64,000 nucleotides of DNA, taken from the NCBI RefSeq assembly GCF_034047335.1, contig NZ_CP139137.1, positions 2,976,001 to 3,040,000 of the forward strand. Reading direction: 5' to 3'. The notes below the pieces were generated by a model. That model made no database searches. It worked only from the letters and a program-made list of their open reading frames with translations, and had not been told where the DNA came from. Below, piece after piece: positions 52,262 through 61,425 of the stretch (positions within the stretch are counted from its first letter, which is position 1; each line of letters begins with the position of its first letter). This stretch comes from Chryseobacterium sp. JJR-5R (GTDB lineage: Bacteria > Bacteroidota > Bacteroidia > Flavobacteriales > Weeksellaceae). Made by a program: the position numbers and the translations under genes.

Positions 52262-53308
52262 ATGACCTTCCATGCAATCGGGCTGATGTCCGGAACAAGT
52301 TTAGACGGTCTGGATATCTGCTTTGCCAGGTTTGGGAAAGAAGGTGCGTCATGGAATTTCGAGATTATAAAAGCCGAAACCCTTCCCTATCCTGCTGAGT
52401 GGGAAAAAAAGCTGAGAGGTTCCATCCATCTTTCGGCGGAACAGCTTTTGGAGCTGCATTCGGAATATGGCTTCTATCTGGGGCAGGCAGTAAATACCTT
52501 TATTAAAAAATACCGGATCCGGCACATAGATCTTATTGCTTCACACGGCCATACCGTTTTTCACCAGCCGAAAAGAAAATTCACCTTACAGATCGGCGAC
52601 GGAAGAGCCGTTAAATTAGAAACCGGCCTGCCTGTTATCTATGATTTCAGAAGCCAGGATGTGCTGATGGGCGGAAACGGCGCGCCGTTGGTGCCGATTG
52701 GCGACCAGCTGCTGTTCTCCCGGTATGATGCCTGCCTGAATCTCGGCGGGTTTTCCAATATTTCTTTAAATATCAATGATCAGAGGATTGCTTTTGATAT
52801 TGCTCCGGTGAATATTGTACTGAACCTGCTGGCAAAGGCTCTGGGTAAAAGTTTCGATGAAAACGGTGACCTGGCCAGATCCGGAAATATTGACAAAAAA
52901 TTATTAACGCAATTGAATGCCCTTCCTTTCTACCGGCAGCCTCATCCCAAATCCTTAGGTATTGAATGGTGCAATGAACATATTTTCCCTTTACTGGAAA
53001 ACATTGAAATACCTGATGCACTGGCCACTTTTACGGAACATGCTGCCGTACAGATTGCAGATGTTTTTAACAGGTACAGGCTGAAAGACGTATTATTTAC
53101 CGGGGGCGGAACCTACAACCGTTATTTAATTGAAAAAATAAGATCCCGGACAGCCACTGAAATTATTATTCCCGGAACACAGATCATTGAGTATAAAGAA
53201 GCCCTGATATTTGCTTTGATGGGTGTTTTAAAGCTGAATAGTGAAATCAATGTGCTTTCTTCTGCAACCGGAAGCCTGCATGACCACAGCTCAGGCGTTA
53301 CTGCATAA
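52262..53308 (+). CDS. anmK: Anhydro-N-acetylmuramic acid kinase
   Basis: The protein has 348 residues. AnmK motifs are GLMSGTSLDGLDICFARFG at the start (phosphate-binding loop), IASHGHTVFHQP, LQIGDGRAVK, NLGGFSNISL and FTGGGTYNRYL. It phosphorylates and opens 1,6-anhydroMurNAc recovered from peptidoglycan to give MurNAc-6-phosphate. It starts 8 bp after lptC, so the three genes from 50354 may be one unit. The murF gene for cell-wall synthesis lies close by on the other strand. The stop overlaps the A-tract of a terminator for the opposite gene. Confidence 0.96.
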   Translation: MTFHAIGLMSGTSLDGLDICFARFGKEGASWNFEIIKAETLPYPAEWEKKLRGSIHLSAEQLLELHSEYGFYLGQAVNTFIKKYRIRHIDLIASHGHTVFHQPKRKFTLQIGDGRAVKLETGLPVIYDFRSQDVLMGGNGAPLVPIGDQLLFSRYDACLNLGGFSNISLNINDQRIAFDIAPVNIVLNLLAKALGKSFDENGDLARSGNIDKKLLTQLNALPFYRQPHPKSLGIEWCNEHIFPLLENIEIPDALATFTEHAAVQIADVFNRYRLKDVLFTGGGTYNRYLIEKIRSRTATEIIIPGTQIIEYKEALIFALMGVLKLNSEINVLSSATGSLHDHSSGVTA

Positions 53309-53333
53309 AAAAAACCTTCAGTGCTGAAGGTTT
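53307..53333 (-). terminator. Terminator of the SRPBCC gene
   Basis: AAACCTTCAG (53312-53321) pairs with 53324-53333. On the minus strand the stem is followed by eight or so T. It lies 6 bp past the SRPBCC stop and partly overlaps the anmK end. Confidence 0.88.
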
Positions 53334-53339
53334 GCGGTA

Positions 53340-53729
53340 TTATTTATAAGCTTCGATCTTATCCGTTAAGGTATTGATAAAGTTCTGGAGCGGCTTTTCC
53401 ACCATCATTTTGATAAACGGATTGAACTTCCCTTCAAAAAGCATCTGTACTTCCGTCTGGTTTTCGCTAAGCGGCTTTATTGTGGCCGTCAATGAAAAGT
53501 CAAGGCTTGAACTTGCTGATGTCAAAACGGCCTTTTCATCAGTGACCTCATCTATTTTTAAAGCAATTTCCGGCATTCCCTGTAATCCGAATTTAAATCC
53601 GTCTTCTCTTGTTTCAAACTTCTGAAGACCGTCCGGCATGAAATTTTTATAGTTTTCCGGGGATTTCAGGAGTTCTACCAATTCTTTAGATGATTTATTG
53701 ACAATAATCTTTCGTCCTTCTAAATTCAT
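53340..53729 (-). CDS. SRPBCC (START-like) family protein
   Basis: The protein has 129 residues and is predicted as a small helix-grip fold: NLEGRKIIVNKSSKELVELL, NYKNFMPDGLQKFETREDGF, LDFSLTATIKPLSENQTEVQ, FEGKFNPFIKMMVEKPLQNF, TDKIEAYK. Such proteins bind lipids or small hydrophobic ligands. No signal peptide. It is divergent from the NUDIX gene with only 36 bp between start codons, so their promoters overlap. Function unknown. Confidence 0.85.
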   Translation of the reverse strand: MNLEGRKIIVNKSSKELVELLKSPENYKNFMPDGLQKFETREDGFKFGLQGMPEIALKIDEVTDEKAVLTSASSSLDFSLTATIKPLSENQTEVQMLFEGKFNPFIKMMVEKPLQNFINTLTDKIEAYK

Positions 53730-53765
53730 TTTTTATTTTTGTATTTAAATTCTTAATTATTACAA

Positions 53766-54380
53766 ATGTATAAAGTTTTTGTGAACGAAAAAAAATTATT
53801 ACTGTCTAAGCAGTCTGAAAATCTCGAAAAGACGATTGGATATGAAAACGCCATGACTTTAGAGATTGCGCTGGACCTGCTTGAAAATACATCTGTAAAA
53901 GAATTAAATGTATTCGGAGAGGACATTGACGGGATCTGGGCAGAGTTCCGGAGCCTTTTCAGGATTATCGAAGCTGCCGGCGGCGTGGTGAACAACCCTG
54001 ACGGTGAAACGCTTTTCATCAAGAGACTGGGGAAATGGGACCTTCCGAAAGGCAAAATGGAAAAAGGCGAATCCCGCGAAGAATCTGCCGTGAGGGAAAT
54101 TGAGGAAGAGACAGGGCTCCGTGATGTGGAACTGGTCCGGTTCATCAATACTACTTTTCACATTTATGTAGAAAGAAACGGTGACAAAGTCCTGAAATGC
54201 ACGCACTGGTTTGAAATGAATTTCAGCGGCGAGGATACTTCAAAACCGCAGACTGAAGAAGGGATTACCGAAGTGGCCTGGAAAAACACTGCTCAGATTG
54301 AAGATGAAGTATTTCCAAGCACGTTTAAAAACATCAAACTGATCATCAAAGAATTCTGGGATACCCGGAAAACTAAATAA
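53766..54380 (+). CDS. NUDIX hydrolase
   Basis: The protein has 204 residues. An N-terminal domain of about 70 residues precedes a NUDIX domain (IEAAGGVVNNPDGETLFIKR, LGKWDLPKGKMEKGES, then REIEEETGLRDVELV), with the full GX5EX7REUXEEXGU box. It cleaves a nucleoside diphosphate linked to another group; the substrate is unknown. A TATTTTTG box (53734-53741) lies 25 bp before the ATG. Its end overlaps the convergent murF end by 8 bp. Confidence 0.93.
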   Translation: MYKVFVNEKKLLLSKQSENLEKTIGYENAMTLEIALDLLENTSVKELNVFGEDIDGIWAEFRSLFRIIEAAGGVVNNPDGETLFIKRLGKWDLPKGKMEKGESREESAVREIEEETGLRDVELVRFINTTFHIYVERNGDKVLKCTHWFEMNFSGEDTSKPQTEEGITEVAWKNTAQIEDEVFPSTFKNIKLIIKEFWDTRKTK

Positions 54381-55644
54381 AATCGATTGATTTTTCCAAA
54401 GCAATCCCTCTGGAACCTTTCAATAAAATATTTTCAGAACGGATGCCATTCAGCTTCAGGTATTCTGTCAGCTCCGCTGTACTTTCAAAAGCGGTTGCTG
54501 ATGAATTGGTCTGCCTGAAGTTTTTTCCGACCGTAATAATCTGGTTAAAACCGAGCCCTCTGGCATAATTAAGAATGTTCTCGTGCTCTTTTCCGCTTTC
54601 TTCCCCAAGCTCAAGCATATCACCGATAATAATGGTTTTTGAGCCTTCGAAAGTGATAAAGTTATCCAGTGAAGCAATCATTGAACTGGGATTGGCATTA
54701 TAAGTATCCAATACCAAGGTACGCCCTTCTTTTTTCACCACCTGGGAGCGCATATTGGTTGGCGTATAGTGTTCAATGGCTTTTTTAATGTTTTCAAAAT
54801 CAATTCCGAAGTGGAGGCCCAGGCTTGCTGCTGCACAGAGATTGGTAAAGTTGTATTCGCCGGTCAGCTTTGATACGGCTTTTATATCCTGATATTCCAG
54901 CCCTACAAAATGATCCTCCGAAACCAGTTCAAACCGGTAATCCGAAGTGTCTTTCCCGAAAGTAACCGTCGGGGAATAGCCTTTTGTTTTTTCTGCCTGC
55001 ACCGGGTCATTTTCATTGACAACAATGGTCCGCTGGTGGCTAATGAGATAGTCATACAGTTCGGATTTCCCCTTTATAACCCCTTCAAATCCGCCGAAGC
55101 CTTCCAGGTGTGCTTTCCCGAAATTGGTAATGTACCCGAAATCCGGCTGTGAAATGGAACAGAGCAGTTCAATTTCCCTCTGATGGTTGGCTCCCATTTC
55201 AATAACGGCCATCTCATGTCCGGACCTGATGGAAAGAATGGTCAGGGGAACCCCGATATGGTTATTCAGATTTCCTGAGGTATACTGGACACTGAATTTT
55301 TCAGACAAAACTGCATGAATCAATTCTTTGGTTGTGGTTTTTCCGTTGCTTCCGGTAAGCCCGATCACAGGAATCTGAAGCTGCTTTCTGTGATAAACCG
55401 CAAGTTCCTGAAGAAACTCCAAGGTGGACCGGACATAGAAGATATTTTCAGCCGTATTTTCAAAATCCTGATGCTCTACAATTACAGCCAGGGCCCCTTT
55501 GGATATAGCTTCATCCGCAAACGCAGCAGCATTGAAATTATCGCCTGAAAAGGCAAAAAAGATATCGTTTTTTTCAATTTTCCTGCTGTCTATCGTTATG
55601 TTTCCGGATTGTAAAAACAAAGGGTAAAACTGTTCTGTATTCAT
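54373..55644 (-). CDS. murF: UDP-N-acetylmuramoyl-tripeptide--D-alanyl-D-alanine ligase
   Basis: The protein has 423 residues. Mur ligase motifs are GLTGSNGKTTTKELIHAVLS (ATP site), HIGVPLTILSI, EMGANHQREIELLCSI, NFGKAHLEGFGG, VNENDP, and a C-terminal domain with LDTYNANPSSMIASLDN and GDMLELGEESGKEH. It adds D-Ala-D-Ala to the UDP-MurNAc-tripeptide in the cytoplasm. It lies apart from a dcw cluster; the neighbour upstream on the strand is gldJ, whose terminator (55651-55687) lies between them. Confidence 0.97.
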   Translation of the reverse strand: MNTEQFYPLFLQSGNITIDSRKIEKNDIFFAFSGDNFNAAAFADEAISKGALAVIVEHQDFENTAENIFYVRSTLEFLQELAVYHRKQLQIPVIGLTGSNGKTTTKELIHAVLSEKFSVQYTSGNLNNHIGVPLTILSIRSGHEMAVIEMGANHQREIELLCSISQPDFGYITNFGKAHLEGFGGFEGVIKGKSELYDYLISHQRTIVVNENDPVQAEKTKGYSPTVTFGKDTSDYRFELVSEDHFVGLEYQDIKAVSKLTGEYNFTNLCAAASLGLHFGIDFENIKKAIEHYTPTNMRSQVVKKEGRTLVLDTYNANPSSMIASLDNFITFEGSKTIIIGDMLELGEESGKEHENILNYARGLGFNQIITVGKNFRQTNSSATAFESTAELTEYLKLNGIRSENILLKGSRGIALEKSIDFI

Positions 55645-55650
55645 GGGTCA

Positions 55651-55687
55651 AAAATAAAAAAACCTTCCAGAATTCCGGAAGGTTTTT
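55651..55687 (-). terminator. Rho-independent terminator of gldJ
   Basis: AAAAACCTTCC (55658-55668) pairs with GGAAGGTTTTT (55677-55687), 8-nt loop; on the minus strand T-rich sequence follows. It overlaps the spacer before the murF start. Confidence 0.9.
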
Positions 55688-55710
55688 GAAAATTATTTTG
55701 ATAATATTAT

Positions 55711-57306
55711 TTATCTTCTTGTTCTATTCTTATCGTTTGCTCTGGCATCCTGGGCTACACGGAATCCAATCCATCCGTAAGCTCTGTCCTGGCTCTTGTA
55801 TCTTCTTTGTCCCGGATCCAGCCAATATGCCGTATCCTGCCAAGAACCGCCTTTTACAACCCTGATATCATTGGTAATTTCAGATGTTCTTTCTTTTCTG
55901 TCTTTCTGCAAGATTACTTTTCCGCCTGCATCTACAATAAACCTTGATTTAGGTGCATTGTACATATCGTATGAATTAGCGGAATCAGATGCACTTCTGT
56001 AATCCAGAGAAGACATTCTGTCTCCGTCTCTGTAGTTTCTGTAATCTGCAATGGTTTCTCTTTCAAACTGACCCGGCAGGTTTCTGTAAACCAGCCTTCC
56101 GTCTGCCAGCGTATCATATTTAATGCTGCTCTCGTCTACCATCTTGTAAGTTCCGTCCCCGTTTCTTACAACAGCCTGAGGCATATTTCCTCTGTAGTAA
56201 TTAAAATCACTGAAATCATCATCAATGATCGGTCTGTATACGTCCGCCGTCCATTCTGAAACGTTTCCGTACATTCCGTAAATTCCTAAATCGTTGGAAG
56301 GGAACTGTCTTACGTCTGAAGTTTGTGCTGCTCCGTCATTTTTCCATCCTGCGATCCCGGAATAGTCACCGGCTCCCATTTTGAAGTTTTCAAGGAACAT
56401 TCCTCGGTTTCTTCCTTTGGTACCTCTCAACTGTTCAATCTGAGGTTCTTTGCCTAGGTATCTGTTATATTCTCTGTTTTTGGCAAGGCCTAGAGCTGCA
56501 TATTCCCATTCTACTTCGGTAGGAAGCCTGAATTTCTGAACCATTGCAGAACCCGGAGCCCTGTTGGCAGACAAAAGTCTCTGGTTGGTTGTTTTCATAC
56601 CGGACTTCTGCTGCATTCTTTTCTCATTGATGTAGCCCTGCATCTCAGGATCATTCGATTTGAATTTATCCATATTGAATGCTGTTCCGCCCTGGTTGTT
56701 GGATTCGTTGATGTATAAATCTTTGGCAATGATACCCGCCTGCATTAAAGCTTTCTCATTAGCTCTGTCTGACAGCCATTCGCAGTATCTGTTAGCCTGA
56801 GTCCATGATACCCCTACTACAGGATAATAATCAAACTCCGGAGAACGGAAATACGTCTCGTTGTAATCATTTCTGGATAGTTTGTTGTCCCACAATAAGG
56901 TATCCGGCAGTGCGCCGTTATAAATTTCCTTAAAGCTCGGATCGCTTGGAGGGAATACATACTTCAACCATGTCAGGTATTCGCGGTATTCGTAGTTAGT
57001 AATTTCAGTTTCCCCGATAAAGAAAGAACTTACCTGCATTCTGCGTGGCGAGTTATTCCAATCGTGCATAACATCATCTTTCACTAATCCCATCGTAAAA
57101 GTTCCACCTTCTACATATACCATTCCCGGCCACCCTTTCTGCTTTTGTTGCTTTCCTGCAAAAAACCAACCTTGTTTTTCGTTTGGTTTCCAACCTGTTT
57201 TGCTGACAAACTTTTTAGTTCCGCCACCATTGTTAGATCCTCCGCAACTGGTTAATGCAAGTGTAGAACTTAATGCTATTAATGAAAACAACTTTAGTTT
57301 TTTCAT
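55711..57306 (-). CDS. gldJ: Gliding motility/T9SS lipoprotein GldJ
   Basis: The start is set at the ATG at 57306 (MKKLKLFSLIALSSTLALTS, lipobox Cys21), giving 531 residues; the longer frame adds 30 residues without a signal. The body is a formylglycine-generating-enzyme (SUMF1) type domain: VYVEGGTFTMGLVKDDV, RRMQVSSFFIGETEITNYEYREY, YPVVGVSWTQANRYCEWLS, KFRLPTEVEWEYAALG and VVKGGSWQDTAYWLDPGQRR. GldJ is an outer-membrane lipoprotein required for gliding and for stability of the T9SS motor. The divergent porU gene is its usual neighbour in Flavobacteriia. Confidence 0.95.
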   Translation of the reverse strand: MKKLKLFSLIALSSTLALTSCGGSNNGGGTKKFVSKTGWKPNEKQGWFFAGKQQKQKGWPGMVYVEGGTFTMGLVKDDVMHDWNNSPRRMQVSSFFIGETEITNYEYREYLTWLKYVFPPSDPSFKEIYNGALPDTLLWDNKLSRNDYNETYFRSPEFDYYPVVGVSWTQANRYCEWLSDRANEKALMQAGIIAKDLYINESNNQGGTAFNMDKFKSNDPEMQGYINEKRMQQKSGMKTTNQRLLSANRAPGSAMVQKFRLPTEVEWEYAALGLAKNREYNRYLGKEPQIEQLRGTKGRNRGMFLENFKMGAGDYSGIAGWKNDGAAQTSDVRQFPSNDLGIYGMYGNVSEWTADVYRPIIDDDFSDFNYYRGNMPQAVVRNGDGTYKMVDESSIKYDTLADGRLVYRNLPGQFERETIADYRNYRDGDRMSSLDYRSASDSANSYDMYNAPKSRFIVDAGGKVILQKDRKERTSEITNDIRVVKGGSWQDTAYWLDPGQRRYKSQDRAYGWIGFRVAQDARANDKNRTRR

Positions 57307-57469
57307 AGTCGATATAAATATTTTCAAAGTACAAAGAAAAAATAAATTATTCAATAAATCAAGTAAACATTTGATTTTTTTGAAAAACGTTAACAAATTA
57401 ATTTTATTGTATCACAATTTAATTATAAATTTTCATTTATTTTGTAATTCAGAAATTTCAATCATCAGT

Positions 57470-60400
57470 ATGAAACAAAAAATCTCGATTTTATTCCTAA
57501 TAAGCTTTGTATCAACACTCTGGGCTCAAAGAATCACCATTGACTGGGATGGCTCCAAAATCCGGGACTACGGCGACACGAAATTGAATCTTCCTAATTT
57601 CAAAAATGAAGGATTTTCATTCAGCCAAAATAACATTTTTATAACAACCAAACAACAGATCGGGGAAAAGCAGGTAAAAGTTTCTAATCCGGTATGGGAA
57701 AATGTTTCGCCACGAGATCTGTTCAGCATGAGCAAAGACCTTCTTCCTGAATATGAGGTTAAAGATGCAGTATATTATTACCTTGAAGGGGAAAGTTATG
57801 CAAGCATCAATGTATCCCTGTTCAAAAAAGTAAAGGGACAGGTTCAGAGATTGTCTTCTTTTGAAATTTCAGATACCAATCTCCCGATCAATACGGGCAG
57901 CACTTTAAAGATAGGCACCACTAACAACCCCCTTTCAACCGGGAACTTCTATAAAATAAGGGTAGACAAATCCGGGATTTTCAGGATTACCCGACAGTTT
58001 CTGCAGGATAACGGTATTAACCCTTCTTCCGTAAATCCTAAAAATTTCAGAATTTACGGAAACGGAGGCATCATGCTTCCTGAACATAACCAGGATACCA
58101 AATACAGCGCGCTTCAGGAAAATGCCATTCAGGTGGTAGGAGAAGACGACGGCGTGTGGAATGATAATGACTATGCCCTGTTTTATGCCCAGGGGCCGAA
58201 CGGCTATAATCTTTATAATAATTCGAACGGGAACGGTTTTAAGAGAACGGATACCCGGAATGATACCACTGAGCACGTAAAAAATATATACGAAGATTAT
58301 TCATATTACTATATCAATTTTGATAAAGGCCCCGGCAAAAGGGTTCTGCCTGTGGATGTAAATTTACCTTCTACGCCGCTGATCACGAGATATGACAATT
58401 ACCAGTTTATCAACAATGACCAGAAAAACCTGATGAAGGTAGGAAGAACCTGGGTTGAGGACACCCCTTTTATCACTGATAAAACGGTTACCTTCACGAC
58501 GGCTACCCCAATTCAGGGCGGCGACGTGATCCGGTACAGAGGCCAGGTAATCGGCTATAAATCCCAGAAGAATACCATTACTTTCAATATCAATAATCAG
58601 AATTCGGCCACACAGATTGTTCCCCAGCCTGATCAGGGTTCCACCTATGAGTTTTATCCTGCAAGGTATTCCGGTACGGTTACAGGAATAAGCGGAACCC
58701 AGCTCACATTTAACATCAAGCCTGATATTTCCGTAAATCCCAACGGGACTTTCTATCCGGATTATTTTGAAGTGCAGTATAAAGACAACCTGACTTTCAA
58801 CGGGACACAGATGAGCTTCAGGGATTTTTCACTGATAAGCGGAAGCAATACCACCTACGGGTTCAGTGTATCCAACGCTTCTTCTGCAGAACAGATCTGG
58901 GATGTTACAGACATCACCAATGCCAACAGAAGGGTAAATAAAGCAGCCGGAAACACTGCGTTTAACTTTGCCTATACAGCGGCCAATACAAGTTTCAATA
59001 ATGAATTTGTGGCTTTCAGGGCTGATGCAGCTTTCAGTCCGCAGTTTATGGGAAGAATCAACAACCAGAATCTTTCTGCATTACAGAATGTGGATTACCT
59101 GATCATTACGGTTCCTGAAATGATGGGGCAGGCACAGCGGCTGGCCAGTTACCATCAGACGAAAAACAATTATAACGTACAGATTATAGATACGGATAAG
59201 ATCTATAATGAATTCGGAAGCGGGAGCAGAGACCTTACGGCCATAAGGGATTTTGTTACGAAACTGAACACGCCGACCGGTACTTTAAAATATGTATTTA
59301 TCTTAGGCGATACTTCCTACGATTTTAAAAACAGGATCGCCAATAATTCAAATGTAGTAACCAGCTACCAGAGTGAAAACTCCATGGATGTGGTGAGGTC
59401 TTTTGTTACAGATGACTATATTGTGATGACAAAACCACAGACCAACCAGTCTATAGAATCTAACCTGCCTGATCTTCCGGTAGGAAGACTTCCTGCCGGC
59501 AATGTGACGGAAGCCGCCAATATGATTGATAAAACCCTGGCGTATTACAACAGCCTGGCCGGGCAGTCGACCCCTTTCGGGGAATGGAAAATGAAACTGG
59601 ATTTTGTAGTGGATGATGATAATGACACCGGTACGCCGTTCCATACGATTATGAATAATTCTCTGGTTACGGTTTTTGAGCAGAACAACCAGAACCTTAA
59701 AGAATACAACGTCAGAAAACTGTATCTTGATGCTTTTGCGGCCCAGAGTACTGCAGGCGGACAGCGATTCCCGCAGGTTAACCAGGCCATCTCCAATGAT
59801 ATCGGCAACAGCCTTTACATCTTCTACTTCGGGCACGGAGGGATCAACGGCTGGGCACAGGAAAGGGTGTTAACTTTATCTGAAGTTCAGAATGCCAACA
59901 ACTTCTCTAATGTATACAGCAGGTTTCCGTTTGTATCCACCATCACCTGTGAATTTACCCTTTGGGACGAGCCGGATACCTCTTCGGCAGGGGAACAGTT
60001 TATCAAGCTGAAACAGGGAGGCCCTACAACCATGATTACCTCGAGCCGTGCCATTGACGTAGGATACGGGATTGATTTTACCAACCTCTACACCCAGAAT
60101 ATTTTTAAGCTGACCAATGACGATTTTGAAACATTGGGGTACGCCCACCTGAATGCAAAGAAACAGAGAGGCGCCTCATCAGAACATTTAAAGGTAAATT
60201 TCCTCGGCGATCCTGCAATGAAGCTGAGCAGGCCTAAAAGATTACTGGTCATTGACAATATTGAAACGCCGGTTCCGGGACTGATCAGAGGTTTGGATTT
60301 TGTAAAGGTTAAAGGCCACATCAACAATCCGAACGGAACGGTTAATACCAGTTTTAACGGAAGGGTTGTCATCAACATCTTTGATAAAAGATTAAATAAG

Positions 60401-61366
60401 AACACCCTGAATAATGACGGGGGCCTTACGCCGGTCCTTCAGTATACGGAAGAAGGAAGTGCCATTGTAAAAGCATCGGGAACTGCGGTCAATGGGGTAT
60501 TTACCGTAGAATTCTACGTTCCGAAGGACATCAATTATGCCGTAGGAGAAGGAAGAATATTGGGATATGCGGATAACAAGGCGGCAGACGTCTTCAATAA
60601 CCAGGCAGTACAGGTAGGTGACATCAACCCGAACGGGATCAATGACAATGAGCCGCCGAAAGTAAAATTATACATGAACAACACCAACTTTGCGGAAGGC
60701 GGTATTACAGACCAGAACCCAACACTGCTTGCCTGTGTTACGGATGATACAGGAATTAATTCCACAGGGTCTGGTATCGGTCATGATATTACAGTATATT
60801 TGGACGGCCAAATTATCAATACCGTTGTGCTGAATGATTTCTATGCATCAGGGGAAGGAAACGGATGTCTGAGCCCCAGCCTGGCAGATTATCAGAAGGG
60901 TAATGTAACCTACCCTTTCAGGAATCTGGCGGTGGGACAGCACCAGTTGACGTTTAAAGTTTGGGATATAAACAATAATTCAACAACTGCAACGTTAAAC
61001 TTTGAGGTTAAGGACGAAGCCGATCAGCACCTGGTCATCAACAGACCGCTGAACTGGCCCAACCCTTTCACCAACAAAACGTATATTCATTTTGAACATA
61101 ACTGTGATGATATCCTTGATGTGAATGTCCAGATTTATACGATAACAGGGAAACTGGTAAGAACTTTATCCCAGCCGGTGGTGGCAGAACCGTTCCTGCA
61201 GGGCTTCAGGACGCCGCGCCAGGCTATAGAATGGGACGGAAGAGATGATTTTGGGGCTACTGTTGCAAAAGGTACGTATATTTTTAAGATATTTGCAAAA
61301 AGTCAGAATCAAGAAAAATGCAAAGGAAGTGCTACAGCTGTAGAAAAAATGGTACTTTTGAAATAA
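57470..61366 (+). CDS. porU: Type IX secretion system sortase PorU
   Basis: The start is set at the ATG at 57470 (MKQKISILFLISFVSTLWAQ, a signal peptide), giving 1298 residues; the longer frame begins inside gldJ. The N-terminal beta domains are followed by a C25 gingipain-like peptidase domain with catalytic His789 in YFGHGGINGW and Cys827 in STITCEFTLWDEP. The end (LVINRPLNWPNPFTNKTYIH, VQIYTITGKLVRTL, WDGRDDFGATVAKGTYIFKI) is a T9SS-type sorting domain. PorU removes sorting tails of T9SS cargo and joins them to the A-LPS anchor at the surface. PorV follows after 59 bp. Confidence 0.96.
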   Translation: MKQKISILFLISFVSTLWAQRITIDWDGSKIRDYGDTKLNLPNFKNEGFSFSQNNIFITTKQQIGEKQVKVSNPVWENVSPRDLFSMSKDLLPEYEVKDAVYYYLEGESYASINVSLFKKVKGQVQRLSSFEISDTNLPINTGSTLKIGTTNNPLSTGNFYKIRVDKSGIFRITRQFLQDNGINPSSVNPKNFRIYGNGGIMLPEHNQDTKYSALQENAIQVVGEDDGVWNDNDYALFYAQGPNGYNLYNNSNGNGFKRTDTRNDTTEHVKNIYEDYSYYYINFDKGPGKRVLPVDVNLPSTPLITRYDNYQFINNDQKNLMKVGRTWVEDTPFITDKTVTFTTATPIQGGDVIRYRGQVIGYKSQKNTITFNINNQNSATQIVPQPDQGSTYEFYPARYSGTVTGISGTQLTFNIKPDISVNPNGTFYPDYFEVQYKDNLTFNGTQMSFRDFSLISGSNTTYGFSVSNASSAEQIWDVTDITNANRRVNKAAGNTAFNFAYTAANTSFNNEFVAFRADAAFSPQFMGRINNQNLSALQNVDYLIITVPEMMGQAQRLASYHQTKNNYNVQIIDTDKIYNEFGSGSRDLTAIRDFVTKLNTPTGTLKYVFILGDTSYDFKNRIANNSNVVTSYQSENSMDVVRSFVTDDYIVMTKPQTNQSIESNLPDLPVGRLPAGNVTEAANMIDKTLAYYNSLAGQSTPFGEWKMKLDFVVDDDNDTGTPFHTIMNNSLVTVFEQNNQNLKEYNVRKLYLDAFAAQSTAGGQRFPQVNQAISNDIGNSLYIFYFGHGGINGWAQERVLTLSEVQNANNFSNVYSRFPFVSTITCEFTLWDEPDTSSAGEQFIKLKQGGPTTMITSSRAIDVGYGIDFTNLYTQNIFKLTNDDFETLGYAHLNAKKQRGASSEHLKVNFLGDPAMKLSRPKRLLVIDNIETPVPGLIRGLDFVKVKGHINNPNGTVNTSFNGRVVINIFDKRLNKNTLNNDGGLTPVLQYTEEGSAIVKASGTAVNGVFTVEFYVPKDINYAVGEGRILGYADNKAADVFNNQAVQVGDINPNGINDNEPPKVKLYMNNTNFAEGGITDQNPTLLACVTDDTGINSTGSGIGHDITVYLDGQIINTVVLNDFYASGEGNGCLSPSLADYQKGNVTYPFRNLAVGQHQLTFKVWDINNNSTTATLNFEVKDEADQHLVINRPLNWPNPFTNKTYIHFEHNCDDILDVNVQIYTITGKLVRTLSQPVVAEPFLQGFRTPRQAIEWDGRDDFGATVAKGTYIFKIFAKSQNQEKCKGSATAVEKMVLLK

Positions 61367-61425
61367 TTTAAGATCATAACAATAATAATATCAATAAAAA
61401 ACTGATAATATATAAAAGACAACAT

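Noticed and set aside
57200..57469. Upstream extension of porU
   Set aside because: The extra 90 codons overlap gldJ antisense and lack a signal peptide; the ATG at 57470 starts with a perfect one.
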